A DNA stretch of 64,000 nt from Candidatus Borkfalkia excrementavium (GCA_019115945.1 DXCO01000035.1:54353-118352), one strand, 5' to 3'; positions 26,178 to 36,411 are shown, counted from the first letter of the stretch. Notes: generated by a model not told the origin, from the sequence alone. Made by a program: numbers and translations.

Positions 26178-28601
26178 TCATACGATGATATTGACGAGCC
26201 TGTCTGGAACAATGATGAATTTTTTGATGACTTTTCCCTCGACAAAGGGCTTGATCGTCTCGTCTGCAAGCACGGCGGAGCGGATTTCTTCCTCCGTCAT
26301 ACCTTTTGCGATCATCAATTTTGCCTTGATCTTGCTGTTGACCTGCACGGCATATTCCGTTTCGCGCTTTTCAAGCGCGCTTTCGTCGCAGACGGGATAA
26401 CGCTGATCGAAAACGGAATATTTGTAACCGCACTGTTCCCACAATTCTTCCGCAAAATGGGGGGCAAACGGTGCCATCAAAAGGATAAGATCTTTAATAC
26501 AGGCTTTGAAGAAGGGGACGTTCTTTTCCTGCAATCCGTCATATTTATAGAGTGCGTTCACGTATTCCATCAGCCTGGCGACGGCGGTGTTGAAAGAAAA
26601 AGTTTCCAGATCTTTTGTGATCTGTTTGATGGAATTGTTTTTGACGTAAGAAAGTTCCGCTTCGGCTTCGCCCGTTTCCGTCTCTTTTCCCTTCATTTCG
26701 TTGACTTTGAGTACCAACCGTTCGGTGCGGTCGAGGAATTTTGCGACCGATTTGATCCCGTCGTCGCTCCACGGTCCGCCTTCGGTGTAAGAAAAGCCGA
26801 ACATAAGATAGAGCCTGAACGCATCCGAGCCGTATGTCTCGATATAATCGTCGGGGGAAACGATATTACCCTTTGATTTGGACATCCTGTTTCCGTCCGG
26901 CCCGAGGATAACGCCCTGATGGATGAGCGATTTGAAAGGTTCGTCGAAGTTGAGGTATCCCATATCGCGGAGGGCCTTGGTAAAGAATCGTGCGTACAGC
27001 AGATGCATGCAGGCGTGTTCCGCGCCGCCGATATATTTATCAACGGGGAGCATTTTATTCACGATTTCCGGATCGAATGGCTGTTTTTGGTTGTGCGCGT
27101 CGGCATATCTGAGATAATACCAACTCGAACAGACGAAGGTATCCAGCGTATCGGGATCCCTGAGCGCGTCTCCTCCGCAATGCGGGCATTTTGTGTGCAT
27201 GAACTCATCGCATTTTGCAAGAGGGGATTTTCCGTCCGGTTTGAATTCGACGTTGTGAGGAAGTTTAACGGGCAGATCTTTATAAGGGACAGGTACGATC
27301 CCGCAGTGCGGGCAGTGGATGACGGGGATCGGCGCGCCCCAGTAGCGCTGGCGGGAGACCAGCCAGTCGCGCAGGCGGTAATTGACTTTGCGCTCGCCCT
27401 TGCCGAGTTTGGTCAGATAATTGGTGATCTCCGTTCTCGCCTCTTCGCCGAATTTTCCGTCAAATTGCAAACTGTTCACGCAGATGCCGTCCTCGCAGAA
27501 GGGGAGCACGGTCTCTCCGTTTTTGTTTTCGATAACTTTGTTGATGGGCAGGCCGTATTTCGTTGCAAAGGCGAAATCGCGCTCGTCGTGCGCGGGAACA
27601 CCCATTACCGCGCCCGTGCCGTAAGAATACAGTACATAATCGGCGGCGTAGATCGGGACTTTTTTTCCGTTTACGGGGTTGATGGCATAGTGTCCGATGA
27701 ACACGCCCGTCTTTTCACGCGCGGAGGACAGTCTCTCGATCTCATTCGTTTTTGCCGTGTTTTCGATATATGCTTCCACTTCGGGCAACTGTTCCGCGGA
27801 AGCAAGTTTTCTCACCAGAGGATGTTCGGGGGCGAGCACCACGTAAGAAACGCCGAATATCGTGTCGCATCTGGTCGTAAAGACTTTGAATTTGTCTCCG
27901 CTTTCGCATTCGAACTCGATTTCGCAGCCGACGGATTTTCCGATCCAGTTTTTCTGCATGAGTTTCGTCTTTTCCGGCCAATCGATCGTGTTGAGTCCGT
28001 CCAGCAATTCTTCCGCATAGTCGGTGATCTTAAAGAACCACTGCGTCAGATTTTTTTTGTAAACGGGGGATCCGCAGCGTTCGCAGCAGTTGTCCACGAC
28101 CTGCTCGTTTGCAAGCACGGTATTGCAGTTGGGGCACCAGTTTACGGGCGCCTCTTTGCGGTATGCAAGGCCGTGCTCATAGAGTTTGAGGAACATCCAC
28201 TGCGTCCATTTATAGTAATCTTCCTCGCACGTTTTCACTTCCGCCGACCAGTCAAACATGGCGCCCATCGCTTTGAGTTGCTTTTCCATTGTCGCGATGT
28301 TTTTTTCCGTCGATTCTTTGGGGTGGATCTGCGTTTTGATCGCATAATTTTCGGCGGGCAGTCCGAACGCATCGAAGCCCATCGGCTGAAATACTTCGTA
28401 TCCCTGCATTTTTTTGAAGCGTGCAAAACTGTCGGAAGGGCCGTAATTGTACCAGTGCCCGACATGCAGTTTCGCTCCGGAAGGATAGGAAAACATTTCG
28501 AGAACATAATATTTTTTATCGATGTTCTTTTTGTTGAAATAATTCTCCTTCGTTTTCTCCCAGCGTTGCTGCCATTTGCTTTCGACAGATTTCATATCCA
28601 T
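26178..28601 (-). CDS. leuS: Leucyl-tRNA synthetase
   Basis: 807 residues from ATG 28601. Class I synthetase with the HIGH-type motif HVGHWYNY, the CP1 editing domain ([20 protein letters not shown]), a zinc-binding CPHCG pair, WADGI-like region [10 protein letters not shown] and the KMSKS equivalent RMSKSKGN. The GGAGG ribosome site abuts the track's ATG at 28610, which makes the next in-frame ATG at 28601 the better start. Shares a promoter with the small membrane gene upstream; no T-box was seen. Confidence 0.95.
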   Translation of the reverse strand: MDMKSVESKWQQRWEKTKENYFNKKNIDKKYYVLEMFSYPSGAKLHVGHWYNYGPSDSFARFKKMQGYEVFQPMGFDAFGLPAENYAIKTQIHPKESTEKNIATMEKQLKAMGAMFDWSAEVKTCEEDYYKWTQWMFLKLYEHGLAYRKEAPVNWCPNCNTVLANEQVVDNCCERCGSPVYKKNLTQWFFKITDYAEELLDGLNTIDWPEKTKLMQKNWIGKSVGCEIEFECESGDKFKVFTTRCDTIFGVSYVVLAPEHPLVRKLASAEQLPEVEAYIENTAKTNEIERLSSAREKTGVFIGHYAINPVNGKKVPIYAADYVLYSYGTGAVMGVPAHDERDFAFATKYGLPINKVIENKNGETVLPFCEDGICVNSLQFDGKFGEEARTEITNYLTKLGKGERKVNYRLRDWLVSRQRYWGAPIPVIHCPHCGIVPVPYKDLPVKLPHNVEFKPDGKSPLAKCDEFMHTKCPHCGGDALRDPDTLDTFVCSSWYYLRYADAHNQKQPFDPEIVNKMLPVDKYIGGAEHACMHLLYARFFTKALRDMGYLNFDEPFKSLIHQGVILGPDGNRMSKSKGNIVSPDDYIETYGSDAFRLYLMFGFSYTEGGPWSDDGIKSVAKFLDRTERLVLKVNEMKGKETETGEAEAELSYVKNNSIKQITKDLETFSFNTAVARLMEYVNALYKYDGLQEKNVPFFKACIKDLILLMAPFAPHFAEELWEQCGYKYSVFDQRYPVCDESALEKRETEYAVQVNSKIKAKLMIAKGMTEEEIRSAVLADETIKPFVEGKVIKKFIIVPDRLVNIIV

Positions 28602-28633
28602 AAAAGACATCCTCCGCGCGGCGAACGCGCCGT

Positions 28634-28828
28634 TTATTTTTTCTTAGCGAAACATCTGTAAATCAGATAGGTCGAGGGGCCGACGATCGGAACGAGCAGA
28701 ATCACGAGATTCCACGGAATGATCGCTTTTACTACGCCCTTATCCCTGAGCAACAAATAAATGGTCAGAATTGCCATAAAATAATGTACTGCCAAAACGG
28801 CGATCAGGACGATTGCAATGGTCGGCAT
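28634..28828 (-). CDS. Small membrane protein with PLDc_N-like domain
   Basis: 64 residues, two hydrophobic helices with [23 protein letters not shown] between and after them. This matches the short PLDc_N (phospholipase D N-terminal) helical pair found in many small membrane proteins; no catalytic domain follows. Good AGGTAGGA ribosome site. First gene before leuS on the minus strand. Confidence 0.7.
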   Translation of the reverse strand: MPTIAIVLIAVLAVHYFMAILTIYLLLRDKGVVKAIIPWNLVILLVPIVGPSTYLIYRCFAKKK

Positions 28829-28857
28829 GCTTTTTCCTACCTATAATAATTCACTTG

Positions 28858-28886
28858 ATTATATAATTTTTTACAATTTAAGTCAA
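28858..28886 (-). promoter_or_regulatory. Promoter of the PLDc_N-leuS transcript
   Basis: Reading leftward: TTGACT, 17-bp spacer, TATAAT. Confidence 0.75.
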
Positions 28887-28981
28887 GTTATGCGACGAAG
28901 AAGCGCGAAAAATTTATAAAAAATCCCTTTCGTTTTCCGTCAAGAGTAAATAAAAAAAGTGCCGCCGCATAAACTAACATT

Positions 28982-29695
28982 ATGGTAAATATAACCGTTT
29001 CCGAAAAAAACGAAAACAATCGTTACGTCGCTTATGTATACGGCTCTCTCTATTCACATCTGGAGGCGTGCGGCGCGAAAGCGGAATTGTCTTTCGACGC
29101 CGACAGGACGAATCTCAATATCAAAGCGGATAAAAGATTCGATCCATATATACGGCGGTTCGTGGAAGAAAAACTCGCCGAGGTGATCGCAGTCGGGTAT
29201 AAATATACGATGTTCAAAAAACAGGTGCGGCCGGCAGGGCTGGGGGCGGAGGATCTCGAAATTTTGCTTGCGGCCCTGATCGCCGCAGATTTTCGGGAGG
29301 ATAAAAATTATATTTTTACCCGCATCAAGGAAATGAAAGTTTATTCCGTGGACGGCTTTTATGCTTTCCGCCTGAAAATGCTTCGGGAAAAATGGCAAAG
29401 CGTGATCAACTGCGTTCCGGGTTATTTTACGGAAGATCGTCTCGCCGCCTTCATGGGATATCTTCTCAAAGACGACTGCGGGGAAAAAATATTTATCCGC
29501 GACGCGGAGATCTATGACAACCATTACAACAAACTCCGCCGCGCTTCTCTGATAGAAGGGGGCATCTCGGACATGAACACGGTCCGCGAAATTATTTTGA
29601 GTTGCGCCGGCGAGATCGAATGCGTCACCGCGCTGCCCGCGCGGCAGGAAAATTTTCTTCGCCGTTATTACTCGGGCAGGATAAGTTTTTTGTGA
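28982..29695 (+). CDS. YtxC-like sporulation protein (putative)
   Basis: 237 residues, no membrane helix. The central RFDPYIRRFVEEKLAEVIA, the FRLKMLREKWQSVINC and the DNHYNKLRRASLIEG segments resemble the YtxC family. In Bacillus ytxC also lies directly before thrS, which supports the call. The function of YtxC is not defined; it is named a sporulation protein by phyletic pattern. No clear ribosome site precedes ATG 28982. Confidence 0.62.
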   Translation: MVNITVSEKNENNRYVAYVYGSLYSHLEACGAKAELSFDADRTNLNIKADKRFDPYIRRFVEEKLAEVIAVGYKYTMFKKQVRPAGLGAEDLEILLAALIAADFREDKNYIFTRIKEMKVYSVDGFYAFRLKMLREKWQSVINCVPGYFTEDRLAAFMGYLLKDDCGEKIFIRDAEIYDNHYNKLRRASLIEGGISDMNTVREIILSCAGEIECVTALPARQENFLRRYYSGRISFL

Positions 29696-29722
29696 ATCTC
29701 CGTAAAATGCGCATGATTTCGG

Positions 29723-29751
29723 TTGACAAATTTAAGGCGAAAAGTTAAAAT
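29723..29751 (+). promoter_or_regulatory. thrS promoter upstream of the T-box
   Basis: TTGACA, 17-bp spacer, TAAAAT; predicted start near 29758. Confidence 0.8.
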
Positions 29752-29764
29752 AAAGGAAAATCGA

Positions 29765-29981
29765 ATTTGCGTTAAAGAAGAGACAAGTAATCCGAATGGA
29801 AAGGATGTTCAGAGAGCGGAACCGAGGCTGCAAGTTCCGCGATCCGGATTCGGGCGAAACCGCTTTTCCAGCAAAAGCCGCGCCGCTGTCGGCGCAAGCA
29901 AGAGGTCGGCGCAGTGCCGGCAATTAAGGTGGAACCGCGCATTCATGCGTCCTTAAACGAGTGTTTAGGGACGCATTTTTT
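29765..29981 (+). ncRNA. T-box riboswitch controlling thrS
   Basis: The leader holds an AGAGAG/GCTGCAAG stem I distal region, the T-box core AAGGTGGAACCGCG at 29926-29939 with the TGGA that reads an uncharged tRNA end, and a terminator. A GAA-ACC-G context at 29856-29862 is a plausible specifier loop with the threonine codon ACC (29859-29861), tentative. Uncharged tRNA-Thr would favour antitermination. Confidence 0.92.
29946..29981 (+). terminator. T-box intrinsic terminator
   Basis: TGCGTCCTTAAAC / GTTTAGGGACGCA stem followed by TTTTTTATTTTT; its 5' arm can instead pair with the T-box antiterminator region. Confidence 0.9.
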
Positions 29982-30014
29982 ATTTTTCACAAACGCAAGG
30001 GAGGAGGTTTTACA

Positions 30015-31922
30015 ATGATTATCACATTAAAAGGCGGAGACAAGCGGGAATATTCCGCGCCCGTTTCCTGCAAGCAGATCGCGCAGGACATCAGCGAGGG
30101 GCTTGCCCGCGCGGCTGTTTGCGCGAAGGTGGATGGAAAACTCGTCGATCTGGCGCATGTGGTGGACGGAGACTGCGAACTTGAGATCGTCACGCTGAAA
30201 GACAAGGAAGGGCTTGACGTCTACCGTCATACGACGGCGCACGTGCTCGCGCAGGCTGTCAAGGCGATCTTTCCGACAAGCAAACTCGCCATCGGCCCTA
30301 CGATCGACAACGGTTTTTATTACGATATCGATTTTCAGACGCCGATCACGCAGGAAGATCTCGGAAAGATAGAGGCGGAGATGAAAAAGATCATCAAGAG
30401 CAATCTTCCCGTGGAGCGCTTTACCCTTTCCCGTTCCGACGCAATAAAACTTATGACCAAATATTCGGAAAAATATAAGGTTGCGCTGATCAAAGATCTT
30501 CCGGAAGGGGAAGAGATCTCCTTTTATAAGCAAGGGGATTTTACCGATCTTTGCCGCGGACCGCATCTTCCTTCGACGGGCAAGATCAAGGCGTTCAAAC
30601 TGACCAGCATTGCGGGTGCATATTGGCGCGGCAACGAGAAAAATAAAATGCTCACCCGTATTTACGGAACGGCGTTTGCGAAAAAAGACGAAATGGACGC
30701 CTATTTTGCAATGCTCGAAGAGGCCAAAAAGCGCGATCATACCAAACTCGGGAAAGAATTGGGGCTCTTTGCTTTGCTGAACGAAGGCAAAGGCTTTCCG
30801 TTCTTCCTGCCCAAGGGCATGGTCCTGAAAAATATTCTGGTGGATTACTGGCGGCAGATCCACACCCGCGAGGGATACGTGGAAGTGCAGACGCCCATCA
30901 TTCTCAACAGAAGCCTATGGGAAACTTCCGGCCACTGGGGGCATTATAAAGAAAACATGTACACGACCAAGATCGACGGGGAAGATTGCGCCATCAAGCC
31001 GATGAACTGCCCCGGCGGGCTTCTCGTATACAAACTCACGCCGCACAGTTATAAAGATCTGCCCATCCGCATGGGGGAACTCGGCATCGTGCATCGGCAT
31101 GAAAAGAGCGGACAACTGCACGGGCTGATGCGCGTCCGTTGCTTTACGCAGGACGATGCGCACATCTTTATGTTGCCCGAACAGATCAGGGACGAGATCA
31201 AAGGAGTCGTTCGCATTATCAACGAGGTTTATACGCAGTTCGGTTTCAAGTATCATGTAGAACTTTCCACCCGTCCGGAGAACAGCATGGGCAGCGATGA
31301 AGACTGGGAAAACGCGACGGATGCGCTCCGCTCGGCGCTCGAGGATATGCAACTTCCTTATGTCGTCAATGAAGGAGACGGGGCGTTCTACGGGCCGAAG
31401 ATCGATTTCCATCTGACCGATTCCATCGGCCGTACGTGGCAGTGCGGGACCATCCAGTTGGATTTCCAGTTGCCGCAGCGTTTCGAAGCGGAATATACGG
31501 GAGAGGACGGGCAGAAGCATCGTCCCATCATGATCCATCGCGTCGTGTTCGGCTCGATAGAAAGGTTTATAGGGATTTTGATCGAGCATTACGCGGGCAA
31601 ATTCCCCGTTTGGCTCTCGCCCGTGCAGGTAAAGATCCTTCCCGTTTCGGATAAATCCATGGACTATGCGAAGGAAGTGGAAAAGGTCCTGCGCGACAAG
31701 GGGCTGCGAGTCGAAACGGATGCCCGCAACGAAAAGATAGGCTATAAGATCCGTGAAGCGCAACTTGAAAAATTGCCGTATATGCTGATCATCGGCGACA
31801 AAGAAAAGGAGGAAGGCACGGTGTCCGTAAGGATGCGCGAAAAGGGAGATATCGGGGCCATGTCCCTTTCCGATTTTGCAGCCAAAGTCAAAAAGGAAAA
31901 CGATGAAAAAATAATTTTCTGA
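30015..31922 (+). CDS. thrS: Threonyl-tRNA synthetase
   Basis: 635 residues from ATG 30015, with GAGGAGG ribosome site; the track start at 29961 lies inside the terminator. An N-terminal TGS domain, the editing domain with HTTAHVLAQAVK, and the class II core with RCFTQDDAHIF, the zinc-site MNCPGG, and motif 3 HRVVFGSIERFIGILIE are present, then an anticodon-binding domain. Controlled by the T-box upstream. Confidence 0.97.
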   Translation: MIITLKGGDKREYSAPVSCKQIAQDISEGLARAAVCAKVDGKLVDLAHVVDGDCELEIVTLKDKEGLDVYRHTTAHVLAQAVKAIFPTSKLAIGPTIDNGFYYDIDFQTPITQEDLGKIEAEMKKIIKSNLPVERFTLSRSDAIKLMTKYSEKYKVALIKDLPEGEEISFYKQGDFTDLCRGPHLPSTGKIKAFKLTSIAGAYWRGNEKNKMLTRIYGTAFAKKDEMDAYFAMLEEAKKRDHTKLGKELGLFALLNEGKGFPFFLPKGMVLKNILVDYWRQIHTREGYVEVQTPIILNRSLWETSGHWGHYKENMYTTKIDGEDCAIKPMNCPGGLLVYKLTPHSYKDLPIRMGELGIVHRHEKSGQLHGLMRVRCFTQDDAHIFMLPEQIRDEIKGVVRIINEVYTQFGFKYHVELSTRPENSMGSDEDWENATDALRSALEDMQLPYVVNEGDGAFYGPKIDFHLTDSIGRTWQCGTIQLDFQLPQRFEAEYTGEDGQKHRPIMIHRVVFGSIERFIGILIEHYAGKFPVWLSPVQVKILPVSDKSMDYAKEVEKVLRDKGLRVETDARNEKIGYKIREAQLEKLPYMLIIGDKEKEEGTVSVRMREKGDIGAMSLSDFAAKVKKENDEKIIF

Positions 31923-31939
31923 GAATCGATGAAAATCGT

Positions 31940-31968
31940 TTGACTTTTTTAAGGAGAATTGTTAATAT
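31940..31968 (+). promoter_or_regulatory. infC operon promoter
   Basis: TTGACT, 17-bp spacer, TAATAT (a TATAAT overlaps 3 bp downstream). Leaves a leader of roughly 190 nt. Confidence 0.65.
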
Positions 31969-31974
31969 AATAAA

Positions 31975-32168
31975 GTAAAGCAGAAGATACTTCTCGCCTT
32001 GCGGCAATCGCGTTGCAAGTGCCACAATTTATCCTGAACGATGAGCGCATATTCTGTGCGCATAATAATATTGGAAAGGATTGCGGGACGTATCTTATTG
32101 CGTCCCGCTTTTTTATGACCTGAACGACGAAGTTTTCGGGAAATATATCAAAAGGAAGGTAAAAAGTT
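31975..32168 (+). ncRNA. infC-rpmI-rplT leader with transcription attenuator (L20-leader-like)
   Basis: Long untranslated leader with a GCGCATATTCTGTGCGC hairpin at 32044-32060 and a strong terminator at 32083-32114 well before infC. In Firmicutes such leaders bind ribosomal protein L20 and cause premature termination; that mechanism is inferred here from position and the hairpin. Confidence 0.65.
32083..32114 (+). terminator. Attenuator in the infC leader
   Basis: GCGGGACG / CGTCCCGC stem with 10-nt loop followed by six T. Confidence 0.88.
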
Positions 32169-32681
32169 ATCAAAGACCAGTATCAGATCAACGGAGAAAT
32201 TCGGGATCGCGAAGTGAGAGTGATCGGTTCGGACGGCGCGCAACTCGGAATTATGAGCGCTTTCGCCGCTTTGCGGCTTGCGGAAGAGAGCGATTTGGAT
32301 TTGGTTAAAATTTCGCCTACGGCAAATCCGCCCGTATGCAAAATCATGGATTACGGCAAATTCAAATTCGAACTCGGCAAAAAGGAAAAGGAATCCCGCA
32401 AGAACCAGAAAATGGTCGAAGTGAAAGAAGTGCGTCTGTCCATGACCATCGATACGAACGATTTGAACGTCAAATCGAGACAGGCACAGAAATTCCTTGA
32501 GGCGGGCAATAAAGTGATGGTGTCCATCCGCCTGCGGGGCAGGCAGAACGCCCATCCCGGGTTGGGTATCGAGGTCATGAATAAATTTTTCGAAACATTG
32601 GGCGGAAAGGCCGCAATGGACAAGAAACCGACCACGGAAGGAAGAAACATTTCCATGATGCTTTCGCCCGCAAAGCAATAA
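32169..32681 (+). CDS. infC: Translation initiation factor IF-3, AUC start
   Basis: 170 residues. The ORF track starts at GTG 32214 but this removes the conserved KDQYQINGEIRDRE beginning of IF-3. In this frame a TAA at 32160 is followed only by AAA, GTT and ATC before KDQ. ATC 32169 lies 9 nt after a strong GGAAGG site, so initiation at a rare AUC codon is the best reading, in line with the AUU start of infC in E. coli and Bacillus and with autocontrol by IF-3. The body (LGIMSAFAALRLAEE, PPVCKIMDYGKFKFE) is canonical. Confidence 0.93.
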   Translation: MKDQYQINGEIRDREVRVIGSDGAQLGIMSAFAALRLAEESDLDLVKISPTANPPVCKIMDYGKFKFELGKKEKESRKNQKMVEVKEVRLSMTIDTNDLNVKSRQAQKFLEAGNKVMVSIRLRGRQNAHPGLGIEVMNKFFETLGGKAAMDKKPTTEGRNISMMLSPAKQ

Positions 32682-32755
32682 GCGGCGCGGACAAACCCGT
32701 ACAGCGAACGGGTAAACTGAATCAAAAAATCATATAAAAATCGGAGGATACAGAT

Positions 32756-32956
32756 ATGCCTAAACAGAAATCGCATAGCGGCTCGAAAAAGCGTTTTGAC
32801 ATTACCGGCAGCGGCAAAGTCAAAAGAGCGCAGTCGGGTAAAAACCACAAGACGGGCGACAAACCCAGAAAGAGAAAGAGAAATTTACGCCAGACGGCTT
32901 TTGTCAGCGAGGCACAGGAATCGAACGTAAAGAATCTGATTCCTTACAAGAAATAA
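32756..32956 (+). CDS. rpmI: Ribosomal protein L35
   Basis: 66 residues, very basic: MPKQKSHSGSKKRF and the KTGDKPRKRKRNLRQ block are typical of bL35. GGAGG ribosome site. Middle gene of infC-rpmI-rplT. Confidence 0.97.
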   Translation: MPKQKSHSGSKKRFDITGSGKVKRAQSGKNHKTGDKPRKRKRNLRQTAFVSEAQESNVKNLIPYKK

Positions 32957-32976
32957 TTTTATAAGGAGAAGAAATC

Positions 32977-33330
32977 ATGCGTATCAAAAGAGGTGTGAAC
33001 GCTGTTAAAAAGCGCAGAAAAATATTCAGATTATCCAAAGGATACTTCGGTTCCAAGAGCAAATCGTACCGTATCGCGCGCGAAGCGGTGATGAAATCTC
33101 TCATGTATGCCTACATCGGCAGAAAGAACAGGAAGAGAGATTTCCGTCAGCTTTGGATTGCCAGGATCAATGCGGCTGCCCGCGTAAACGGACTTTCTTA
33201 CAGCAAATTTATGCACGGTCTGAAGGTTGCGGGGATCAATCTGAACAGGAAAGTTCTCGCGGATATCGCCGTGAACGACGCTGCCGCATTCGCCGCGCTT
33301 GCAGAAAAGGCGAAAGCAGCCATAGCGTAA
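32977..33330 (+). CDS. rplT: Ribosomal protein L20
   Basis: 117 residues. [25 protein letters not shown] and the [10 protein letters not shown] and [10 protein letters not shown] segments are canonical bL20. Binds 23S rRNA early in assembly and probably the operon leader as repressor. Confidence 0.97.
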   Translation: MRIKRGVNAVKKRRKIFRLSKGYFGSKSKSYRIAREAVMKSLMYAYIGRKNRKRDFRQLWIARINAAARVNGLSYSKFMHGLKVAGINLNRKVLADIAVNDAAAFAALAEKAKAAIA

Positions 33331-33333
33331 TCG

Positions 33334-33364
33334 AAAAAACCTTCTTTTTCAAGAAGGTTTTTTT
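33334..33364 (+). terminator. Terminator after rplT
   Basis: AAAAAACCTTCT / AGAAGGTTTTTT stem with TTTTCA loop. Confidence 0.92.
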
Positions 33365-33375
33365 AACATCCGTTT

Positions 33376-34104
33376 ATGATCACTTCCAGAAACAACGAAC
33401 TCGTCAAGAGGGCCAATTCCCTGAAAGAGAAAAAATACCGGGCGCTTTACGGCGAGTATATCGTCGAGGGGCGCAAGCAGATCCGTGAAGCAATCGGATC
33501 GGGGCAGGAAATTGTCGAAATTTTTTATTCTGCGGAATACAGAGGGGAGCGTTTTGCCTGCGGCAGGGAGATCGAGGTGTCGGAAAGCGTTTTTGCCAAA
33601 CTGTCGGAAGAGGTCGCGCCGCAGGGCGTGCTCGCCGTTCTGAAAATTCCGTACAGGCAGATTTCCGCACCGGAAAACAGTGCCCTGCTTTTGGACGGGA
33701 TTTCCGATCCGGGCAATTTGGGCACGATCATTCGGACGGCGAATGCGGCCGGAATAACCGATCTGTATCTCAGGAACTGTGCCGACCCGTATGCCCCGAA
33801 ATGTGTGCGTTCGGCAATGAGCGGTACGTTTTTCGTCAATCTGTTTCCGATTCAAGAGGAGGATCTGGCTGTGTTCGACGGGGTCTCGCTTATTTGTGCG
33901 GATATGTCGGGAGAGGATGTTTTTTCTTTCCAGCCTCCGCCAAGATTCTGCCTTGTGATCGGCAACGAGGCAAACGGCGTGAGTGAAAAGGTGCGGAAAA
34001 TGTGCAGTTATACCGTACGGATCCCGATGCGCTCTACGTGCGAAAGTCTGAATGCTGCGGTATCGGCGGGGATTTTGATGTACCAGATGATTCAAAAACA
34101 ATGA
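33376..34104 (+). CDS. TrmH-family RNA 2'-O-methyltransferase
   Basis: 242 residues. An N-terminal L30e-like substrate domain (NNELVKRANSLKEKKYRALYGEYIVEG) leads to the SpoU/TrmH knot with motif 1 DPGNLGTIIRTANAAG, motif 2 CFVIGNEANGV-like LVIGNEANGV and motif 3 IPMRSTCESLNAAVSAGI. The target nucleotide is not known; 23S rRNA is common for this group. Follows rplT after its terminator. Confidence 0.92.
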   Translation: MITSRNNELVKRANSLKEKKYRALYGEYIVEGRKQIREAIGSGQEIVEIFYSAEYRGERFACGREIEVSESVFAKLSEEVAPQGVLAVLKIPYRQISAPENSALLLDGISDPGNLGTIIRTANAAGITDLYLRNCADPYAPKCVRSAMSGTFFVNLFPIQEEDLAVFDGVSLICADMSGEDVFSFQPPPRFCLVIGNEANGVSEKVRKMCSYTVRIPMRSTCESLNAAVSAGILMYQMIQKQ

Positions 34105-34122
34105 TACGAAAAGGAGAATTTT

Positions 34123-34863
34123 ATGTCCGGACATAGCAAATGGCATAATATACAGGCAAAAAAGGGCAAGGCGGATGCCGCCCGCGGAAGAATTTTTACG
34201 AAGTTGGGAAGGGAAATTGCGGTCGCCGCAAAGGGAAATCCTAATCCCGATACAAACAGCAAACTTGCGGATGCGATCGCAAAGGCAAAGGCGAACAATA
34301 TGCCGAACGACAATATCATGCGTTGCGTAAAAAAAGCGGCCGGCGAGTTGGGAAATGTCAATTATGAAACGCTCGTTTATGAAGGGTACGGCGTGGGCGG
34401 CTCTGCGCTGATCATAAACACGCTTACGGATAATAAGAACCGCACCGCTGGCGACGTGCGCAGTACGCTTGCAAAATGCGGCGGCGAACTTGGAAACACC
34501 GGCTGTGTATCCTATATGTTCAGCAATAAAGGCTTGCTCGTGGTGGAGCGCACGCTGGATTTGGACGAAGATACGCTTACCGAATACGCGATCGAAGCGG
34601 GGGCGGACGATATCGTTACGCAGGACGACGTTTTCGAGATTTATACCGATCCCGCGTCTTTTTCCTCGGTGCGCAAATATCTTGAGGGGAAAGGGATCGA
34701 GTTTTTGGAGGCGGATGTCCGCATGATCCCTCAGAATAAAATTACTCTGAGCGACGAAAATGTGGAAAAGTTTTTGAAACTTCTCGATAAATTGGACGAA
34801 TTGGACGATGTGCAGGATGTCTATCATAACGTCGATTTGCCCGATGATGAGGAAGAAGAATAA
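34123..34863 (+). CDS. YebC/PmpR-family protein
   Basis: 246 residues: MSGHSKWHNIQAKKGKADAARGRIFTKLGREI and ARAxNMPNDN-like AKANNMPNDNIMRCVKKA are diagnostic. The family was named transcriptional regulator; some members act in translation of proline-rich stretches. An acidic DDEEEE tail ends it. AAGGAG ribosome site. Confidence 0.95.
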   Translation: MSGHSKWHNIQAKKGKADAARGRIFTKLGREIAVAAKGNPNPDTNSKLADAIAKAKANNMPNDNIMRCVKKAAGELGNVNYETLVYEGYGVGGSALIINTLTDNKNRTAGDVRSTLAKCGGELGNTGCVSYMFSNKGLLVVERTLDLDEDTLTEYAIEAGADDIVTQDDVFEIYTDPASFSSVRKYLEGKGIEFLEADVRMIPQNKITLSDENVEKFLKLLDKLDELDDVQDVYHNVDLPDDEEEE

Positions 34864-34921
34864 TGATTTTACGTGTTTGCATGGTACTATGTGAGGCGTA
34901 AATCATAAAAGGAGGCCCGTT

Positions 34922-36160
34922 ATGTTATCAGTCAGCGATGCATGTTTGCGTGCTAAGGCCAATGCGGACGTTATCGCGCATGCGAGTGAAGAAGATATGA
35001 ACCGCATGCTTGCGGCGGCGGCAGACGCTTTGGTGAAAAATGCGGCGTATATTATTGAAGAGAATAAAAAGGATTGCGAAGCGTGTACGCGCGGCGACCA
35101 GTTTGTAGACAGACTCAGGCTGGATGAAAAACGGATCGGCGGGATTGCGGCAGGGCTTGCAAAACTGCAGGAATTGCAATGCCCCGTCGGGGAGATCCTG
35201 GAAGAGCGTACGCTTTATAACGGGCTTTTACTCAAGCGCGTGCGTGTGCCGATCGGCGTTTTGGGCATTATTTATGAAGCGCGACCCAACGTGACGGCGG
35301 ATGCCATCGGCCTGAGCATTAAAAGCGGCAATGCAGTCGTGTTGCGCGGCAGCAAGGATGCCATCCGCTCTAACATCGCCGTTACCGAAGTAATTAAAAA
35401 GGCGATCGAAAAGGCGGGATACGATCCCGGATTCATACAGTTGATCGAGGACACGACGAGAGAGGGTGCGACGCAGTTTATGCGCATGAACGGCGTTGTG
35501 GACGTCATCATCCCCCGCGGCAGCGCAGGTTTGATCAAAAATGCGGTGGAAAACGCTACCGTGCCCATCATAGAGACCGGCACGGGGAATTGCCACGTAT
35601 ATTTTGAAAAGAGCGCCGATATTTCCAAAGCGCTCCCCATTCTGATCAATGCAAAGACGCAACGCACATCTGTCTGCAATGCATGCGAAAGCCTGCTGAT
35701 CGACGAGTCCTTTGCCAAAGAACATCTGACGGAGATCTGTGCGGCGCTCGGTTCACACGGCGTGGAGATCGTGGCCTGCGAAAAATGCAGAGAGATCATG
35801 CCCGGACTGGCTCCCGCAACGGAAGAGGATTTTTATGCTGAATTTCTCGCGCTGAAAATTTCCGTCAAAATCGTGAACGGAGTCGATGAAGCGGTCGCGC
35901 ACATCAACCGGTACGGCACGCACCACAGCGACAGCATTGTAACGGAAGATCCTGCCGCGGCGGAAAAATTCCTGAACGGCGTAGACAGTGCGGCCGTTTA
36001 TTGGAACGCGAGCACCCGCTTTACGGACGGATTTGAATTCGGGCTCGGCGCGGAAATGGGGATCTCCACGCAGAAATTGCATGCGCGCGGACCGATGGGG
36101 CTTCGGGAACTCACTTCCTATAAATATATCGTCGTAGGCGACGGACAAATCAGAAAATAA
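34922..36160 (+). CDS. proA: Glutamate-5-semialdehyde dehydrogenase (gamma-glutamyl phosphate reductase)
   Basis: 412 residues. NADPH-dependent second step of proline synthesis. GVLGIIYEARPNVTADA, VVLRGSKDA, the IPRGSAGLIKNAVENATVPIIETGTGNCH segment and catalytic Cys in RTSVCNACESLLID are seen. No proB lies beside it in the window. AAAGGAGG ribosome site. Confidence 0.96.
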   Translation: MLSVSDACLRAKANADVIAHASEEDMNRMLAAAADALVKNAAYIIEENKKDCEACTRGDQFVDRLRLDEKRIGGIAAGLAKLQELQCPVGEILEERTLYNGLLLKRVRVPIGVLGIIYEARPNVTADAIGLSIKSGNAVVLRGSKDAIRSNIAVTEVIKKAIEKAGYDPGFIQLIEDTTREGATQFMRMNGVVDVIIPRGSAGLIKNAVENATVPIIETGTGNCHVYFEKSADISKALPILINAKTQRTSVCNACESLLIDESFAKEHLTEICAALGSHGVEIVACEKCREIMPGLAPATEEDFYAEFLALKISVKIVNGVDEAVAHINRYGTHHSDSIVTEDPAAAEKFLNGVDSAAVYWNASTRFTDGFEFGLGAEMGISTQKLHARGPMGLRELTSYKYIVVGDGQIRK

Positions 36161-36411
36161 AATTTTATATTTTTACGCATAAGATCCGAAACTCTGCAGA
36201 TAATACTATTGTCAGCAGCGATAAGACAGGTTTGTTGAATAAAGATTTCATTATGAGAAAAGTTTGTCGGAATATTATCGTTGCTTTCATATAGAGTTTC
36301 GCTTCGAATGCGGTAAAAATTCTTATATCGATGTTTCTTTTATGGTCAAAATCCGTAAAGTTTGATTGATATGAAAAATGCACCCGCAGGATGAGGCGGG
36401 GCACAATAGTG

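Noticed and set aside
26919-28661. 580-residue plus-strand ORF
   Set aside because: Antisense shadow of leuS.
36165-36404. 79-residue minus-strand ORF after proA
   Set aside because: No ribosome site, A/T-driven composition, no motif.
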